Origin: Mucidula mucida
Taxonomy: Eukaryota > Basidiomycota > Agaricomycetes > Agaricales > Physalacriaceae
Reading direction: 5' to 3'
Length of the DNA stretch: 10,980 nt
Assembly (NCBI GenBank): GCA_015501055.1
Contig: JADNYV010001001.1
Location: 1-10,980 of the forward strand
Positions 1 through 9,410 of the stretch are shown here, one piece after another. Numbering within the stretch: position 1 is the first letter of the stretch; every line of letters starts with the position of its first letter. The translations under genes were made by a program, and so were the position numbers. The notes beneath the pieces were generated by a model. It saw nothing but the letters and a program-made list of their open reading frames with translations, was not told the origin of the DNA and made no database searches.

Positions 1-686
1 CGTGACGGCTGCCGGCGATCGCGACGGCCTCAACTTTCTTGCCTAGAGCTTGGCGCCCATTCAACTTGTAGGACTAGGAGCGAAAAAACCGATGTCTCCT
101 ACCTTAGTCTTAGAGATATTGATTACTGACGGAATGTGTTGGCGTACTTAGACTCAGACTGGAAACTCCAAAATCTTTAATTTGAAACCCTCAAGCTCCA
201 TTCGTTTTCTAATCTGATCTGATTCGTGTTAACGGCTGCCGGTGCGTGTTTCGTCTGAGTGAGTGTCATACTTACGCCAAGGTGCGGTAGACTTGATATC
301 AATCACTTCGCCAGAGGTACTCGAATCGAATACTGGTGAACCGCTGGCATCTAGAATATGCACGGTTCAACGGGCCTAAGAACGTCGAGTATTGGCAACG
401 GGCAAACATTTTAAGCACAATTTGTTGGCCTGGATACCAGGACTTAGAGGACGACGAGGAGATGATCTCAAAGAAAATGGCAATGCTATTTGCATCACTT
501 TCACCTCATGACGCCTGACTCAGGCAGAGATGGGGAGATATGTCTATCCCAAAATACGGACGGATGGCAGACAGAATGCACATGTGATGCTCACATCGAA
601 TTAACATGGATATTTCTTGCCATCCTTTTGTGAACCTGGAGATGTAAAAGTCAGCGCACAGAGTACAGTAATTGTGAGGTAAAGCC
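1..686. other. Unassigned left flank, no identifiable gene
   Basis: This stretch holds no reading frame that I recognise. The only open frame of note runs from 336 to 518 on the plus strand (60 codons, starting MNRWHLEYARF and containing NGPKNVEYWQR). It has no motif I can name, and no splice-extended partner was found on either side. An 11-base string, acggctgccgg, occurs near position 5 and again near 232. The region may contain the 3' flank of the SDR relic and the end of another gene beyond the left edge, but nothing here supports a firm call. Confidence 0.5.
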
Positions 687-1388
687 TCAGGCTGCCTGTA
701 GGTAGTCCCGATATTCCGGTGTTGACACGTTGATCAAGTGTGAGTACGCTTTTGCATGAGCAGAACCACTAGCGGCGAATTCAGCGGGTGGCGGGTTGTC
801 ACTTCGGCGGAGATGAGATGTGCGTAGTGGGATCTTATTGGCAATGTAGTTTAGGCCCAACTGAAGCAGGAGGACACACACCTTATGCCATCCTCTGCGT
901 AGACATTGTGCAAGAGCTCCGCAAGATATGCTTCGACTCTTTTTTGGACGAACAGTCCCTGTGGATTGGCGAACGAAAAGACGCTCTTGGGCAGTGAGGT
1001 AGACGCTGGTGGTGACGGAATTGGCCATGGATGTATGCGTAAAGAGGCAGGGAAATTGGGTCTTCAGCATCGGTAGGCTCGAGTGAAGAATCTAAGGAAA
1101 CAAATATTCGATTTGTATACAACCCAGTTCAATGAGACTATACGTGCCGTTGAGGATGACAACGTTAGGAGGGCCGATTTCGGTGATGATCGTTTGGAAA
1201 GCAGTTTTGATGCTGTCAGGTTTGGTAAAATCAACGGTGAAAGGATAGAACCTTTCTGGCACGTTATCGCGTTTCGGGTTACGCGATCCGACAGCGACTT
1301 TGTAGACCTGCTTGACAAGGGCGTCTGCTACGGAATCGCCCACATCAGGTCCAGCGCCGAAGATGATAGCTACAAGCTGAGAAGGCAT
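687..1388 (-). pseudogene. Degraded short-chain dehydrogenase/reductase (SDR) gene
   Basis: The SDR family are NAD(P)-dependent oxidoreductases with a Rossmann fold. The N-terminal exon (1388 down to about 1144) begins MPSQLVAIIFGAGPDVG, a beta-strand plus glycine-rich dinucleotide loop, followed by VAVGSRNP, VDFTKPDSI and PPNVVILN, the usual SDR order. A short intron fits at 1143-1092 (GTATAG...CTTAG). Downstream, family-like pieces lie in different frames: EDPISLPLYAYIHG, then NSVTTSVYLTAQE, then QKRVEAYLAELLHN ending in IR, an intron at about 881-834 (CTAAA branch-like site), HYAHLISAEV, and finally NPPPAEFAASGSAHAKAY to the stop at 687. At least two or three frame changes are needed, and the central catalytic block between TAQE and QKRVEA seems much shorter than expected. 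A relic is the best reading; indel errors could account for part of the damage but not for a missing block. The substrate is unknown. Confidence 0.7.
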
Positions 1389-1496
1389 ATTTGAGAGAGA
1401 ATGGGACGAGTTTCAGAGAATGTGATGATTGACGAGATGCTCATTGGAACCTTATATGGAGTCGGCGGTCAAAAAAGGGATTGATAAGACACTCAC

Positions 1497-1743
1497 TGAC
1501 AAAGGCTGCCAATGAAGGGAAAATGGCGTCGTACTTGGAGAGGAAAGGGCGCCGATCGTGTGCATCAGCAAATTTCGAAGCGACAGGAATTGCTTGTGTG
1601 GCGGCGTCATCATCAATATATCGTTGTGCAGTAATGATATTTTGTCGTCGGGTGAGGCCTCGTTGATTATTTTGTTCGGTACTTAGCAGATGAGAGGGGT
1701 TGCTAGTTTCGGAGGCAGCATAACTTGACCGAGGCAGAGACAT
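1497..1743 (-). CDS. Orphan open exon, possible 5' exon of an unidentified gene
   Basis: A minus-strand frame opens with ATG at 1743 (MSLPRSSYAASETSN) and stays open past a strong consensus donor, GTGAGT, at 1496-1491. The exon would end in SLAAFVS after 82 codons. The protein piece is polar and rich in Ser, Ala and Asp, with RRQNIITAQRYIDDD and KYDAIFPSLAAF. I see no signal peptide or membrane segment and do not recognise the family. No acceptor restores a convincing frame before the SDR start at 1388, so it could be a 5' fragment of a lost gene, an upstream exon of the SDR relic, or chance. It is divergent from the Wapl gene, with 188 bases between the two start codons. Evidence is limited to open frame, start and donor. 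Confidence 0.3.
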
Positions 1744-1931
1744 GACGGATTTTGACTAGTCCTCGAGTTCTAGGATTGGAAAGCATAGGAAGGGCAAGCA
1801 GCTAGTTTGGTATGATATGAAACATATTATGAAAACATACTTAGTCGCGAAGGTGGTGCTTCTTCAACTTCGATGGTTACGGGATTATACGCGCTTGCAT
1901 CACGTGGTCATAATTTCCTTTCCCTTCAACG
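1744..1931. promoter_or_regulatory. Intergenic gap, presumed 5' region of the Wapl gene
   Basis: This 188-base gap separates the possible minus-strand start at 1743 from the Wapl-like start at 1932. If the minus-strand exon is real, the gap is a shared divergent promoter. The bases just before 1932 are pyrimidine-rich (tttcctttcccttcaacg), common ahead of fungal start codons. I see no firm TATA box placed for either gene. The promoter role is inferred from position only. Confidence 0.35.
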
Positions 1932-4192
1932 ATGAGGAAATATGGGCGCCAACACGCTCAAGCCACGAAACGCAAGGCTGGATACGACACAGAAAGCGAT
2001 GAAGACTCCAGAAAACGTTCAAAGCCGGCGCCGGCGCCTCCGCCATCTCCAACCAAATACCACGCGACCTTTCGCAGATATTCGGCGAGCTCACAACACC
2101 CGCTTCGCCCTCAGCGTCGCCAGGAAAGGTGGCCAAGCGCATGCTCGGACGATCAAAGACAGAGTCGTCCATCGAGAGTGGTGACAGTCCGTCCTCTAGC
2201 TTCTCCAGTCGCACGCCCTCCTTGCCGATCATCCTGTCACCGTCGGCCTCTGCGTCTAGTCCTCCGCCGGCACCGTTGCCAGCATTGAGCTTCTCGCCGC
2301 CATCCTTGCCAAAGCGTAGCTCCTCGTCCAAGCGCACATATGCCGGCAAATCCCGTTCTTTCCTCGTCGCGCTACCAGTCGAGGGCACAACCGAGGACCC
2401 TACGCTTACTCGAGAATCTTATTCCGTCCTTCGGGAGCGGTGGGGTATCGACATCTCAGAGGATGACCCGTTCTCGTCTGTGGCGTCAGGAATCAACTCA
2501 AATGTGTCCACACCATCTACTTCTCCAAAGAAAGGCAAACCTCGGAGACCAGAGATAAATCCGTTGAAGAGCCAGTCCGAGCTGAAGCACAAGGGGGAGA
2601 CTCAACGCTTCTTGGATGAAGTGGGATATCTCTTGGAAGGAATGGATAAGGATGCCGGTGCTGGTCTGCGTCGAACAAGGTACGCGTCTCCTTTTTGTCT
2701 GCTCCTTTCTGACTGTCGTTCAGTGCCCTGGATATTGCCAACCATCTTGGTGATATCGAATTTTCCCGTAAAGCCAAAGCTGCAGACTTTATTGGCCAGA
2801 CATGGGACGCCTTCATGGAAACCGATGTTGGCACCGGAGCGGACAAGCTCTACGATCTCATATTCACCTTCTTTGCTGCGGTTATATCTCGCGACGCTAC
2901 CTCACTTGCTGATGTTGCTCGGCGATCTAATGTGCCTTCTACTAGTGGCTCTAGTGTTTCTCAATTCTCTGCAACACTGTTCAGTCTCTTGAACGGAAAC
3001 AATGATCCTCTGGCTATTTTTGATAGCGAAAAACTGCCCGACGGACCGTTGCGCAACATAGGTATCAAGAAGAATGATTTATCTTTGGTACGATAGCTTC
3101 TCCGCTGTCTTCTTTCCTGACATATTCTGCAGTTGAAATCCATCCATTCCAGTATTCGGAAAATGTTACTCTTTCCGCGTCATACACCCTTATCCACACC
3201 TCTTATGGTGACTTATACTCTCTGCGCGCTCCCACCTACATTTCTATCCACTGCCCATGTCCCAACACTATTGGACTCTCTCCGTAGTCACCTCCATTCG
3301 CAGAAAGCTATCGACACCACCCGCAACCTCCTTCGACTGCTAGACAGTTATCTCTTAGGTCAATGGATGACGACCAGTCCCGTGGGCTCCTTGAGGATGC
3401 CCGAGATGAGTGGCTCCTGCCTGGCCTTGTTTCGTTCGCGGTAAAGAATGAGGCGGCACTACAGGGCGACGACTGTATGGATATGATCTTACGTGTCCTC
3501 GTCAGCCTGACGCACGGTGACGAACAGTGGTGTCGGCAAGTTCTGAAGCATGAATCTGGCCCGCTGTTTGTTATGCGTACAATTGCAAGGGCAGATTCCC
3601 TTCGCCACGAGAAGGCGAAAGTGAAAAGAGAGCAAGATTGTCACGCTAATGAGGAGGACGCGCAACTTCTCGACCGACTGTGTCTGGCATTGGATTGTTC
3701 ACGAATTTGGTGCAATCGGTGCATGAGGCGAAGGACGTACTACGGGACCTTCTCCTCGATCCGTCATGCACGGCCTGTTTGACGCGGTGTACATGTTCGC
3801 AGCCTACTAGTGCACTGAATGTTCTAGTGCAAGTGTATCTACACCAGCTTCTGCCCGTCGACCCCCAAGTGAAAACCGAGCTTGATCCGGAGCCTTTCTC
3901 CGCTTCCGCTGACGCATCGTTCCTGCTTGGGCACCTTTCCGTTCTGTTTGGGCTGCTCATGAAAGGGAGCGAAGACAACCAAATCATTATTCTAGATCGA
4001 CTGGGTGGGCAACGACGGGAGAGGATCGATGGTATGGTGGAGAATGCCGCGGAATTGGCGGCATTTTATGCAGTCATTAGTGGGAGAGACCAGGCAGAAG
4101 GTGCGGACAATAGAATCGAGAGAGAAGGTAGTGAGGGCGAGGATGTAGCCAAGGATGTTATAAGGTTCCTCAAAGAGCTAAAGAACAGTTAA
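1932..4192 (+). CDS. Wapl-type cohesin release factor (three exons)
   Basis: Wapl proteins act in the nucleus with Pds5 to release cohesin from chromatin. Exons are 1932-2679, 2724-3087 and 3133-4192; introns of 44 and 45 nt have GT...AG ends (TTCAG, TGCAG). The start gives MRKYGRQ, the short basic, tyrosine-containing opening of fungal homologues, then a low-complexity basic/Ser/Pro tail (DLSQIFGEL, TTPASPSASP). The conserved Wapl region follows from roughly residue 205: NPLKSQSELK, RFLDEVGYLLEGM, then across intron 1 SALDIANHLGD, DFIGQTWDAF, DKLYDLIFTFFA, and later LCALPPTFLSTAHVPTLLD, TNLVQSVHEAKDVL and FLLGHLSVLFGLLM. The stop is TAA. Exons sum to 2172 nt. Three one-base losses (near 2056, 3366 and 3692) break the frame; adding one base at each gives 724 residues, normal for fungal Wapl. 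Family assignment rests on remembered motifs. Confidence 0.82.
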
Positions 4193-4488
4193 CATTATTG
4201 ATAACCTAACCTTCACTTGCGACGACACTAGACAGCTATTCTACATTCTAGACACAAGAAACGATCTAACGACCATTATGATACTGCTATCTACGCGATG
4301 CGCCACTAACCATATATTCCATGTTGCACTCTACTGATCACTGTTGAAATTCAATAGCCGGCTTCTAACCTTCCGAGTCTGTGGCACTGCTCTTAGATGA
4401 GTATGTCAGAATCTGCGACTCCCATTTCACGGGTACGGCTCATGACATAATTTCACGGACTGACGTACCTTGCAGACTTCTCTGGAGA

Positions 4489-4506
4489 GGTGGCGGTGGC
4501 GGTGGC
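4489..4506 (+). repeat. Three tandem GGTGGC units
   Basis: Three exact copies of the hexamer GGTGGC lie back to back in a non-coding stretch. It is a minor simple-sequence repeat. On the minus strand it would read as an Ala-Thr run in a short open frame, but that frame has no other support. Confidence 0.85.
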
Positions 4507-4932
4507 GCAAGAGACTGAGCCTAACCTCACTTCAGCTGCCGCTATGTCCACAAGGCCCGTCAAATCAGTTACCGCGGGGCAAAATTTTCAAGACAGAGCA
4601 TTTGGCAGTCTGACACGGACCAAGGAGGTTGGTAGCACATGTATGGGGACGCACATTTTGAGTTCTGACTCGCGCTCGACGAGGTCGGAGGCTGTGTGTT
4701 GTGGCGCTACGATGGGAAGCTGGGCAGATCGAATTTCGAGTACAACGCAACGTAGAGGAAGAGCAAATCCAAGCTGCGCAAATCTTTAGACCAACAGAAC
4801 GAAACTAAATAACCAACATTGACTAGCAGATCAGAGAATTTAGCGTTACAGGTTCAAAGCATGCCATAAACGAGGTGTAGTGAAAGAGGAATAAGAGAAG
4901 CCGGTAGAGTCGACATTCGGCTGGCCATGGCG

Positions 4933-4940
4933 TATAAATA
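4933..4940 (+). promoter_or_regulatory. TATA-box-like element TATAAATA
   Basis: An exact TATAAATA lies in the gene-poor interval. The nearest confident start codon downstream on this strand is about 670 bases away, too far for a normal TATA box for that gene. It could belong to an unannotated transcript or be chance. Confidence 0.2.
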
Positions 4941-5221
4941 AGGCAGTATCGGTGTTCAAGACGTTTATCATGATCCTAGTAAGCTGTTCCCTGAGGCGCT
5001 GATACAATGGACGTCCAAGTTTATGGCGCAAGTGATTGAACGAGCTTCGGGCCACATCGGACCAGCATCGGACTGACGGGAGTGATCTGATGACAATGAT
5101 ACATGCATCATGATCCCGACTTCGTACGCCGACCAGACTGCAAGTAGCGTCGCACGGCCATGAGAAAGTTGCACTATCAGAAAATAGCGGCGGGACGCAG
5201 AGTCGACGCGACTTCCAGTGA

Positions 5222-5280
5222 GTAAGGTTTTCCTAGTCTCCCGTAGTCAGCCGCAACGAGTTCCGTTTGTAAGGTTTTCC
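5222..5280 (+). repeat. Direct repeat of gtaaggttttcc
   Basis: The 12-mer gtaaggttttcc occurs at 5222-5233 and again at 5269-5280, a 47-base period, upstream of the glutaminase-like gene. The flanks differ, so this is not a recent long tandem duplication. It could be a paired regulatory site; no function is shown by the sequence. Confidence 0.6.
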
Positions 5281-5612
5281 CTGATTGTCGTCCAGCACTC
5301 CAGGCAATGCGCAGGGTCAGAATAATAGGAAAGGGTTGGCGGAACAAATCTCAGAAAGGCAAAGAGCAGCACCGGAAGGACCGTCGGACTGCTACCCGCA
5401 GGCAGAGAACTGCAGAGAGTCAAGGCCGTGAGCTCCACCTCGGAGGCTGAGCGCTGGAGAGATTGAACGGGAATTACCAGGTACAGCTCCAATGAATGAA
5501 TCCAAATCTGCTCGTGGTGATGCCACGCCCGGATCAGCTTGATGGACTCAATCAACATCATCGTGGTCCTGCCGGGCTTTCTTCCACCACGGCTTTGGTC
5601 CCTTCCACCTCG

Positions 5613-8600
5613 ATGCTCGTCGCTGTGCTGACAGTCGCGTGTCTTACGCTCTTTTCATCCTCGGCTCTTGCTCAACTATGGCCTGCTACCATTCCTCTGG
5701 CTGTGAGAACCCCATACTTCAACAGCTACCTTCGAACTGAGACTGGACGGAACCATGCGAACGACTGGCCTCAGTTTTGGAACTTGGGACACGTACGCTT
5801 TTCTCTGCTCGAAATGGGAATATGTTGAACTTCCTTCAGGTAGTAGCCTGGGATGCATGGATTATGGTCGATGGTGTCAATCTGCAGCTTTTCGGCGGCG
5901 GTGGAAGCAACACGACCAATACCAATTTAACGAATGTTGAAATCACTCCTACCAGAAGTATCTTGACTATTCAAGCTGGTGTTATGGATGTCACTGTTAC
6001 TTTTCTCAGCCCAATAGAGGTACGTCCTCTTCCAATGTTAATGTTAATGATTTTAATCAACGACAAAAGCCTGAGGACCTTATTCTCCAGTCCCTCCCTT
6101 TCACATACCTCTACATTGACGCAAAGAGCCGGGACGGCTCGCAACACTCAATCCAATTCTATTCGGACGTTACAGGAGGTAGCTATCGAATCTTTACATC
6201 TGAAGCCTGTGTTCGAACACTTCCTTAGAATGGCTTTCGAACGACTTGGATAGTCAATGCGAATGGGCTACAATCAAGTCGTCGTCTCTTCTCATACACC
6301 GCGCCGCGCTCTCGAAACCTTCATCGATGAAGGAAGTTAGCGACATTGCCGAGGATACTACCCTCATTATGCTTTCCCTAACGTACACTTGCTACAACCT
6401 TCCGCACCGTTGGTTACTGACACACCGGCGTAGGGCAAGGGAGCAACATATCGCACGGGCGACGCGGCTGTATCTCGCCCTCAATGGGCGAAGAACAAGG
6501 CGTTGGAAAATAGTGAGGATACGAATTCCCGGGCCATTGGCAAGTATGTATCAGGGTTGCTGGCTTCTTGGCGGTTCTCTCATAGCCTTTACAGGGCATT
6601 TCCTACTTTTTCATTTGCACTCGACCTTGGCACTATCAGTAGTACCTCAGAGTCCGTAATGTGGGCGCTTGGCCTTACACGGGATCCCAGCATCAAGTAC
6701 ACGACTCAGGATCGTCATGCCTACTACTGGACCAAATACAGCAACGTCGGTGATGCTGTTACCGCGTTCGTCTCAGACTTCGACAATGCACGGGATCGGG
6801 CTGTTGCCCTCGACAACAAGCTCATGTCTGCAGCAAAGGAGATTTCGGATGAATATGCTACTGTGATGTCGGTAGCTGCTCGACAGGCAATGGCGGGGGT
6901 CGAGATCACGGTGAGCAAGGATTCGGACGGGAACTGGAACCAGTCGGATATCATGAGTTTCATGAAAGATCTGGGTGTGTCTCAGTCAGTCTTCGCGCGC
7001 CGTTCTATTTAACCTATACTCACAACGGGATTCAGACGCGTCAATCCAGTAGACGTAATGTACGCGTCTTTTCCGGCGTTCTTGACCATCAACGCGACCT
7101 GGGCTGGTTACCTGTTAGAACCCCTTCTTCGCTTGCAGAGGGACAAGATTACCGGGGCGAACTACGCGATGCCTGATATGGGTATGTGCCTTTCATGCTG
7201 ATACATCGAAGCTTGGGTGTTCACGGTTATGCCAATAGGCGAGTCATTCCCCACGGCCACGGCACATCTCTCCCCTCCAGTTGATAGATCAGTCGAGAGT
7301 ACGTTCGACCGTCTTCCTGAGGATGTCTTGACAAATATTTTTGTAGATAGTGGTGACATGCTCTTTATGGTATGGGCGCATGCCACGATCTCAGGAGACG
7401 CGTCTTTGATCAAGTCCTATGTATGCATAATTCTCGTCGATTTCTTGCAGCTCAGACTTACGCCGTTTGCAGTACTCTTTGCTCAAAACGTGGGCAGACT
7501 ATCTGATATCCACAAAAGCTACGCCCTCCGGATTGTAAGTCCGGCCCATATCTGATAGAAAGTGCTGACCCATGCTTACAGCACGGACGCTGATGACATC
7601 GACAATGCCAACCTTGGACTGAAGGGCATCATTGGTATCAAGTGCATGGCCCAGATCGCAGACGCTCTCGGTAAGAGCAATGATAGTGCTTCGTATTCAG
7701 TGAGTGAGCTTCACTGCGGCCATCAATGGTGTCTTAAATCAATCTATTATCAAGGGCAATGCCACATCCTATATCAATGAATGGATTAGTAGCGCAGTTG
7801 TTGATGGACATATCGTTTCTGGTTACGGAGATTCCTCGTCCTGGGGCCTAATCTACAACCTCTACGCCGATCGTATACTTGGAACAAATCTTATCAATGA
7901 ATCGGTACTTCTTTGTTCAACGACTTGGAGCACTTCGACTAAGTTACTTCTAGCTTTACAGTGCACAGGACTCATTTTATGATTCAAAACTGGCGTCTGA
8001 CGGTTGGTGCTGCTCTCGTATTACGCTGAAAACGAGTTAATGGTTAGCCAGGTGGTGCATATGGAATCGCGTATGACAGCTCAATATCCAATGACGCCAA
8101 GTCTAGTATGTGTTCGTAGGCGTACTTTATTGGTCACATTCTGATTCTGCCATTAGCTTGGACGATGTTTGTGGCTGGTGCTACCTCAGATGCGTCACTT
8201 CGAGATGATCTCATCTCAGGTGTATTCGCGAAGATGTTGTCGAATGCTACCGCAGGCGTGTTTCCGACTACATATGACATTGCTAAAGGCACCACTACCG
8301 GAGGTGTGGCGAGGTAAGTGGAATACCCCGCTTGCCCAATCCAGCGACTGACACTGAGGACATCGCACAGTCCGGCGCAAGGTGCCTTGTTTTCGCTACT
8401 GGCACTTAGGTTCGTGAGGAATATTCTGGTTGGTCACCTAGACTGTAATTGACTGTTCTGTAGCTTAGAACGTCAAACTCCATCTGGAGGGTCGGATAGT
8501 TCAAGTCGTGCTGATGGTCCTGGTGGTAGCTCGTCATCTAGCAGCACTGGCGCCATCGCCGGTGGAGTTGTGGGAGGACTCGCAATACTAGGTCTGGCAG

Positions 8601-9226
8601 CCGCGGGCGTCTTTTTCTACAGGCGACGAATAAGGACGAGAGAGCCGGAAAAACAGCACTTCAAGAGCTTTCATGACAACAGCTTTCCCGGCTCAGATAC
8701 CCAATTACTCGCGCACCCTATTGTCAGCGGCACCTCGAACTCTAGTGGAAGAGTACCTCTTGCATACGAGCCTCAATACCATGTGGAGCCTTTTGAACCT
8801 CCAGCGATACAGCCAAACCACAAGCGCAATGCGCCTAGCGCATCTACCATGCATAATCCGTGGTCGCCGGGTGGAACTTCTGTAACTTCTCCGTCTCAAA
8901 CAGGGAGCACTGTGAGCGGTGGTGATTCAGAGAGACTGAGGAACGAGGTGGAGAGTCTACGGAGGGAGATGGACCAGATACGTGAGCAGACGATGTATGC
9001 ACCTCCGCCTGAATACGACCCAGGAGATGGAGGACAGGAGCCATCATCCGGTCTCGTTGGAGGTTCACCTGCAGGAAGAGTGCGAGGCGGACGATCTCTA
9101 CCGCCATTACCAAGTGATACAAAACAAGGATTTGATTATCTGTTTTGTCCCGTTCTTTTCGGGGTTTGTGTTGTAAATTATGAATTCTTTCTCATAAGTA
9201 TTTACCCTAATGTTCTAGTCGGTTGA
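5613..9226 (+). CDS. Glutaminase A-like secreted/membrane-anchored protein, 17 exons
   Basis: GtaA-family proteins hydrolyse glutamine to glutamate and ammonia outside the cell; activity here is inferred. ATG 5613 gives a signal peptide (MLVAVLTVACLTLF, ending ALAQ), then WPATIPLAVRTPYFNSYL and GRNHANDWPQFWNLGH, hallmarks of the family. Introns: 5793-5839, 6020-6069, 6179-6228, 6383-6433, 6544-6594, 6985-7035, 7182-7238, 7299-7346, 7421-7472, 7535-7581, 7700-7754, 7905-7968 (acceptor uncertain), 8003-8051, 8106-8156, 8314-8370, 8410-8463. The body includes FALDLGTISSTSE, SVAARQAMAGVEIT, ATWAGYLLEPLLRLQRDKI, SGDASLIKSY, LGLKGIIGIKCMAQI, SSSWGLIYNLYADRI and WTMFVAGATSD. A Ser-rich stalk (about 680-701), one membrane helix (about 702-725), basic FYRRR, and a Pro-rich tail with a coiled coil (about 829-853) follow. 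One base is missing near 6357-6359; restoring it gives 926 residues. The last ~25 residues may be read-through. Confidence 0.85.
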
Positions 9227-9410
9227 CCACAAATCATCACTATCTGGTCATGCGTACTGAAATTCAAACATGATTCGTAGGAGCAGCCGCAAGTGAGGAG
9301 GAACGAACATCATTAATCAATGCCCAGAGAAAGACTTTGAACGTGAGAAACGAAGCAGCGATATAATAGCGTCCACGCTTAGAGGATCTACCCTGTCTAT
9401 CTCTACCACC
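9227..9410. promoter_or_regulatory. Intergenic spacer between the glutaminase-like and amidase genes
   Basis: This 184-base gap must hold the 3' end of the upstream transcript and the promoter of the amidase. The amidase start at 9411 has a favourable context (ctaccaccATG). No clear TATA box or poly(A) signal stands out. The role is inferred from position. Confidence 0.4.

Larger units (their letters stand above)
4193..5612. other. Gene-poor interval between Wapl and the glutaminase-like gene
   Basis: I find no convincing gene in these 1420 bases. Open frames are short (at most about 105 codons), occur on both strands, and show no family motif or chain of spliceable exons. The left part should contain the Wapl 3' UTR and the right part the promoter and leader of the glutaminase-like gene. 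Notable items are three tandem GGTGGC units (4489-4506), a TATA-box-like TATAAATA (4933-4940) not followed by a recognisable start, and a 12-base direct repeat (5222 and 5269). A minus-strand frame at about 4588-4786 reads plausibly (VLEIRSAQLP, HTASDLVERESELK) but has no good start. The space could hold a noncoding RNA or a decayed gene; nothing in the sequence decides this. Confidence 0.5.

Noticed and set aside
1..42. Possible minus-strand exon reading KKVEAVAIAGSRH after a CTAG acceptor
   Set aside because: Only about 14 codons are visible at the window edge, too little to support a gene.
2017..2077. A possible intron (GTTCAA...TTTCGCAG) to explain the Wapl N-terminal frame change
   Set aside because: Splicing it leads into the wrong frame downstream, whereas restoring one A at 2055-2057 joins PSPTK to IPRDLSQIFGEL cleanly.
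1900..2388. 162-codon minus-strand open frame
   Set aside because: It lies antisense over the Wapl start and N-terminal region, is rich in Gly/Glu mirrored from Ser/Pro codons, and shows no independent motif.
3133..3260. Possible extra frameshift in Wapl around the alternative frame ENVTLSASYTLIH
   Set aside because: The main frame (LKSIHSSIRKMLLFP ... TLCALPPTFLS) is continuous from the splice acceptor and joins the conserved segment without any change, so no shift is needed here.
4490..4789. 99-codon plus-strand open frame
   Set aside because: Its composition is unremarkable Ser/Thr/Arg-rich sequence, it begins at a GTG within the GGTGGC repeat, and no motif or splice-linked exon supports it.
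5247..5561. 104-codon minus-strand open frame upstream of the glutaminase-like gene
   Set aside because: No family motif, splice partner or good start context; likely chance in the leader region.
6431..6433. In-frame TAG that would truncate the glutaminase-like protein
   Set aside because: It is the acceptor end of a 51-base intron (6383-6433) with donor GTACAC and a CTGAC branch site, so it is spliced out.
7299..7346. F-box-like motif (FDRLPEDVLTNIF) inside an open frame
   Set aside because: The stretch is exactly a 48-base intron with donor GTACGT and acceptor TTTTGTAG, and removing it joins RSVE(N) to SGDMLFM as the glutaminase family requires. The F-box look is a translated-intron artefact.
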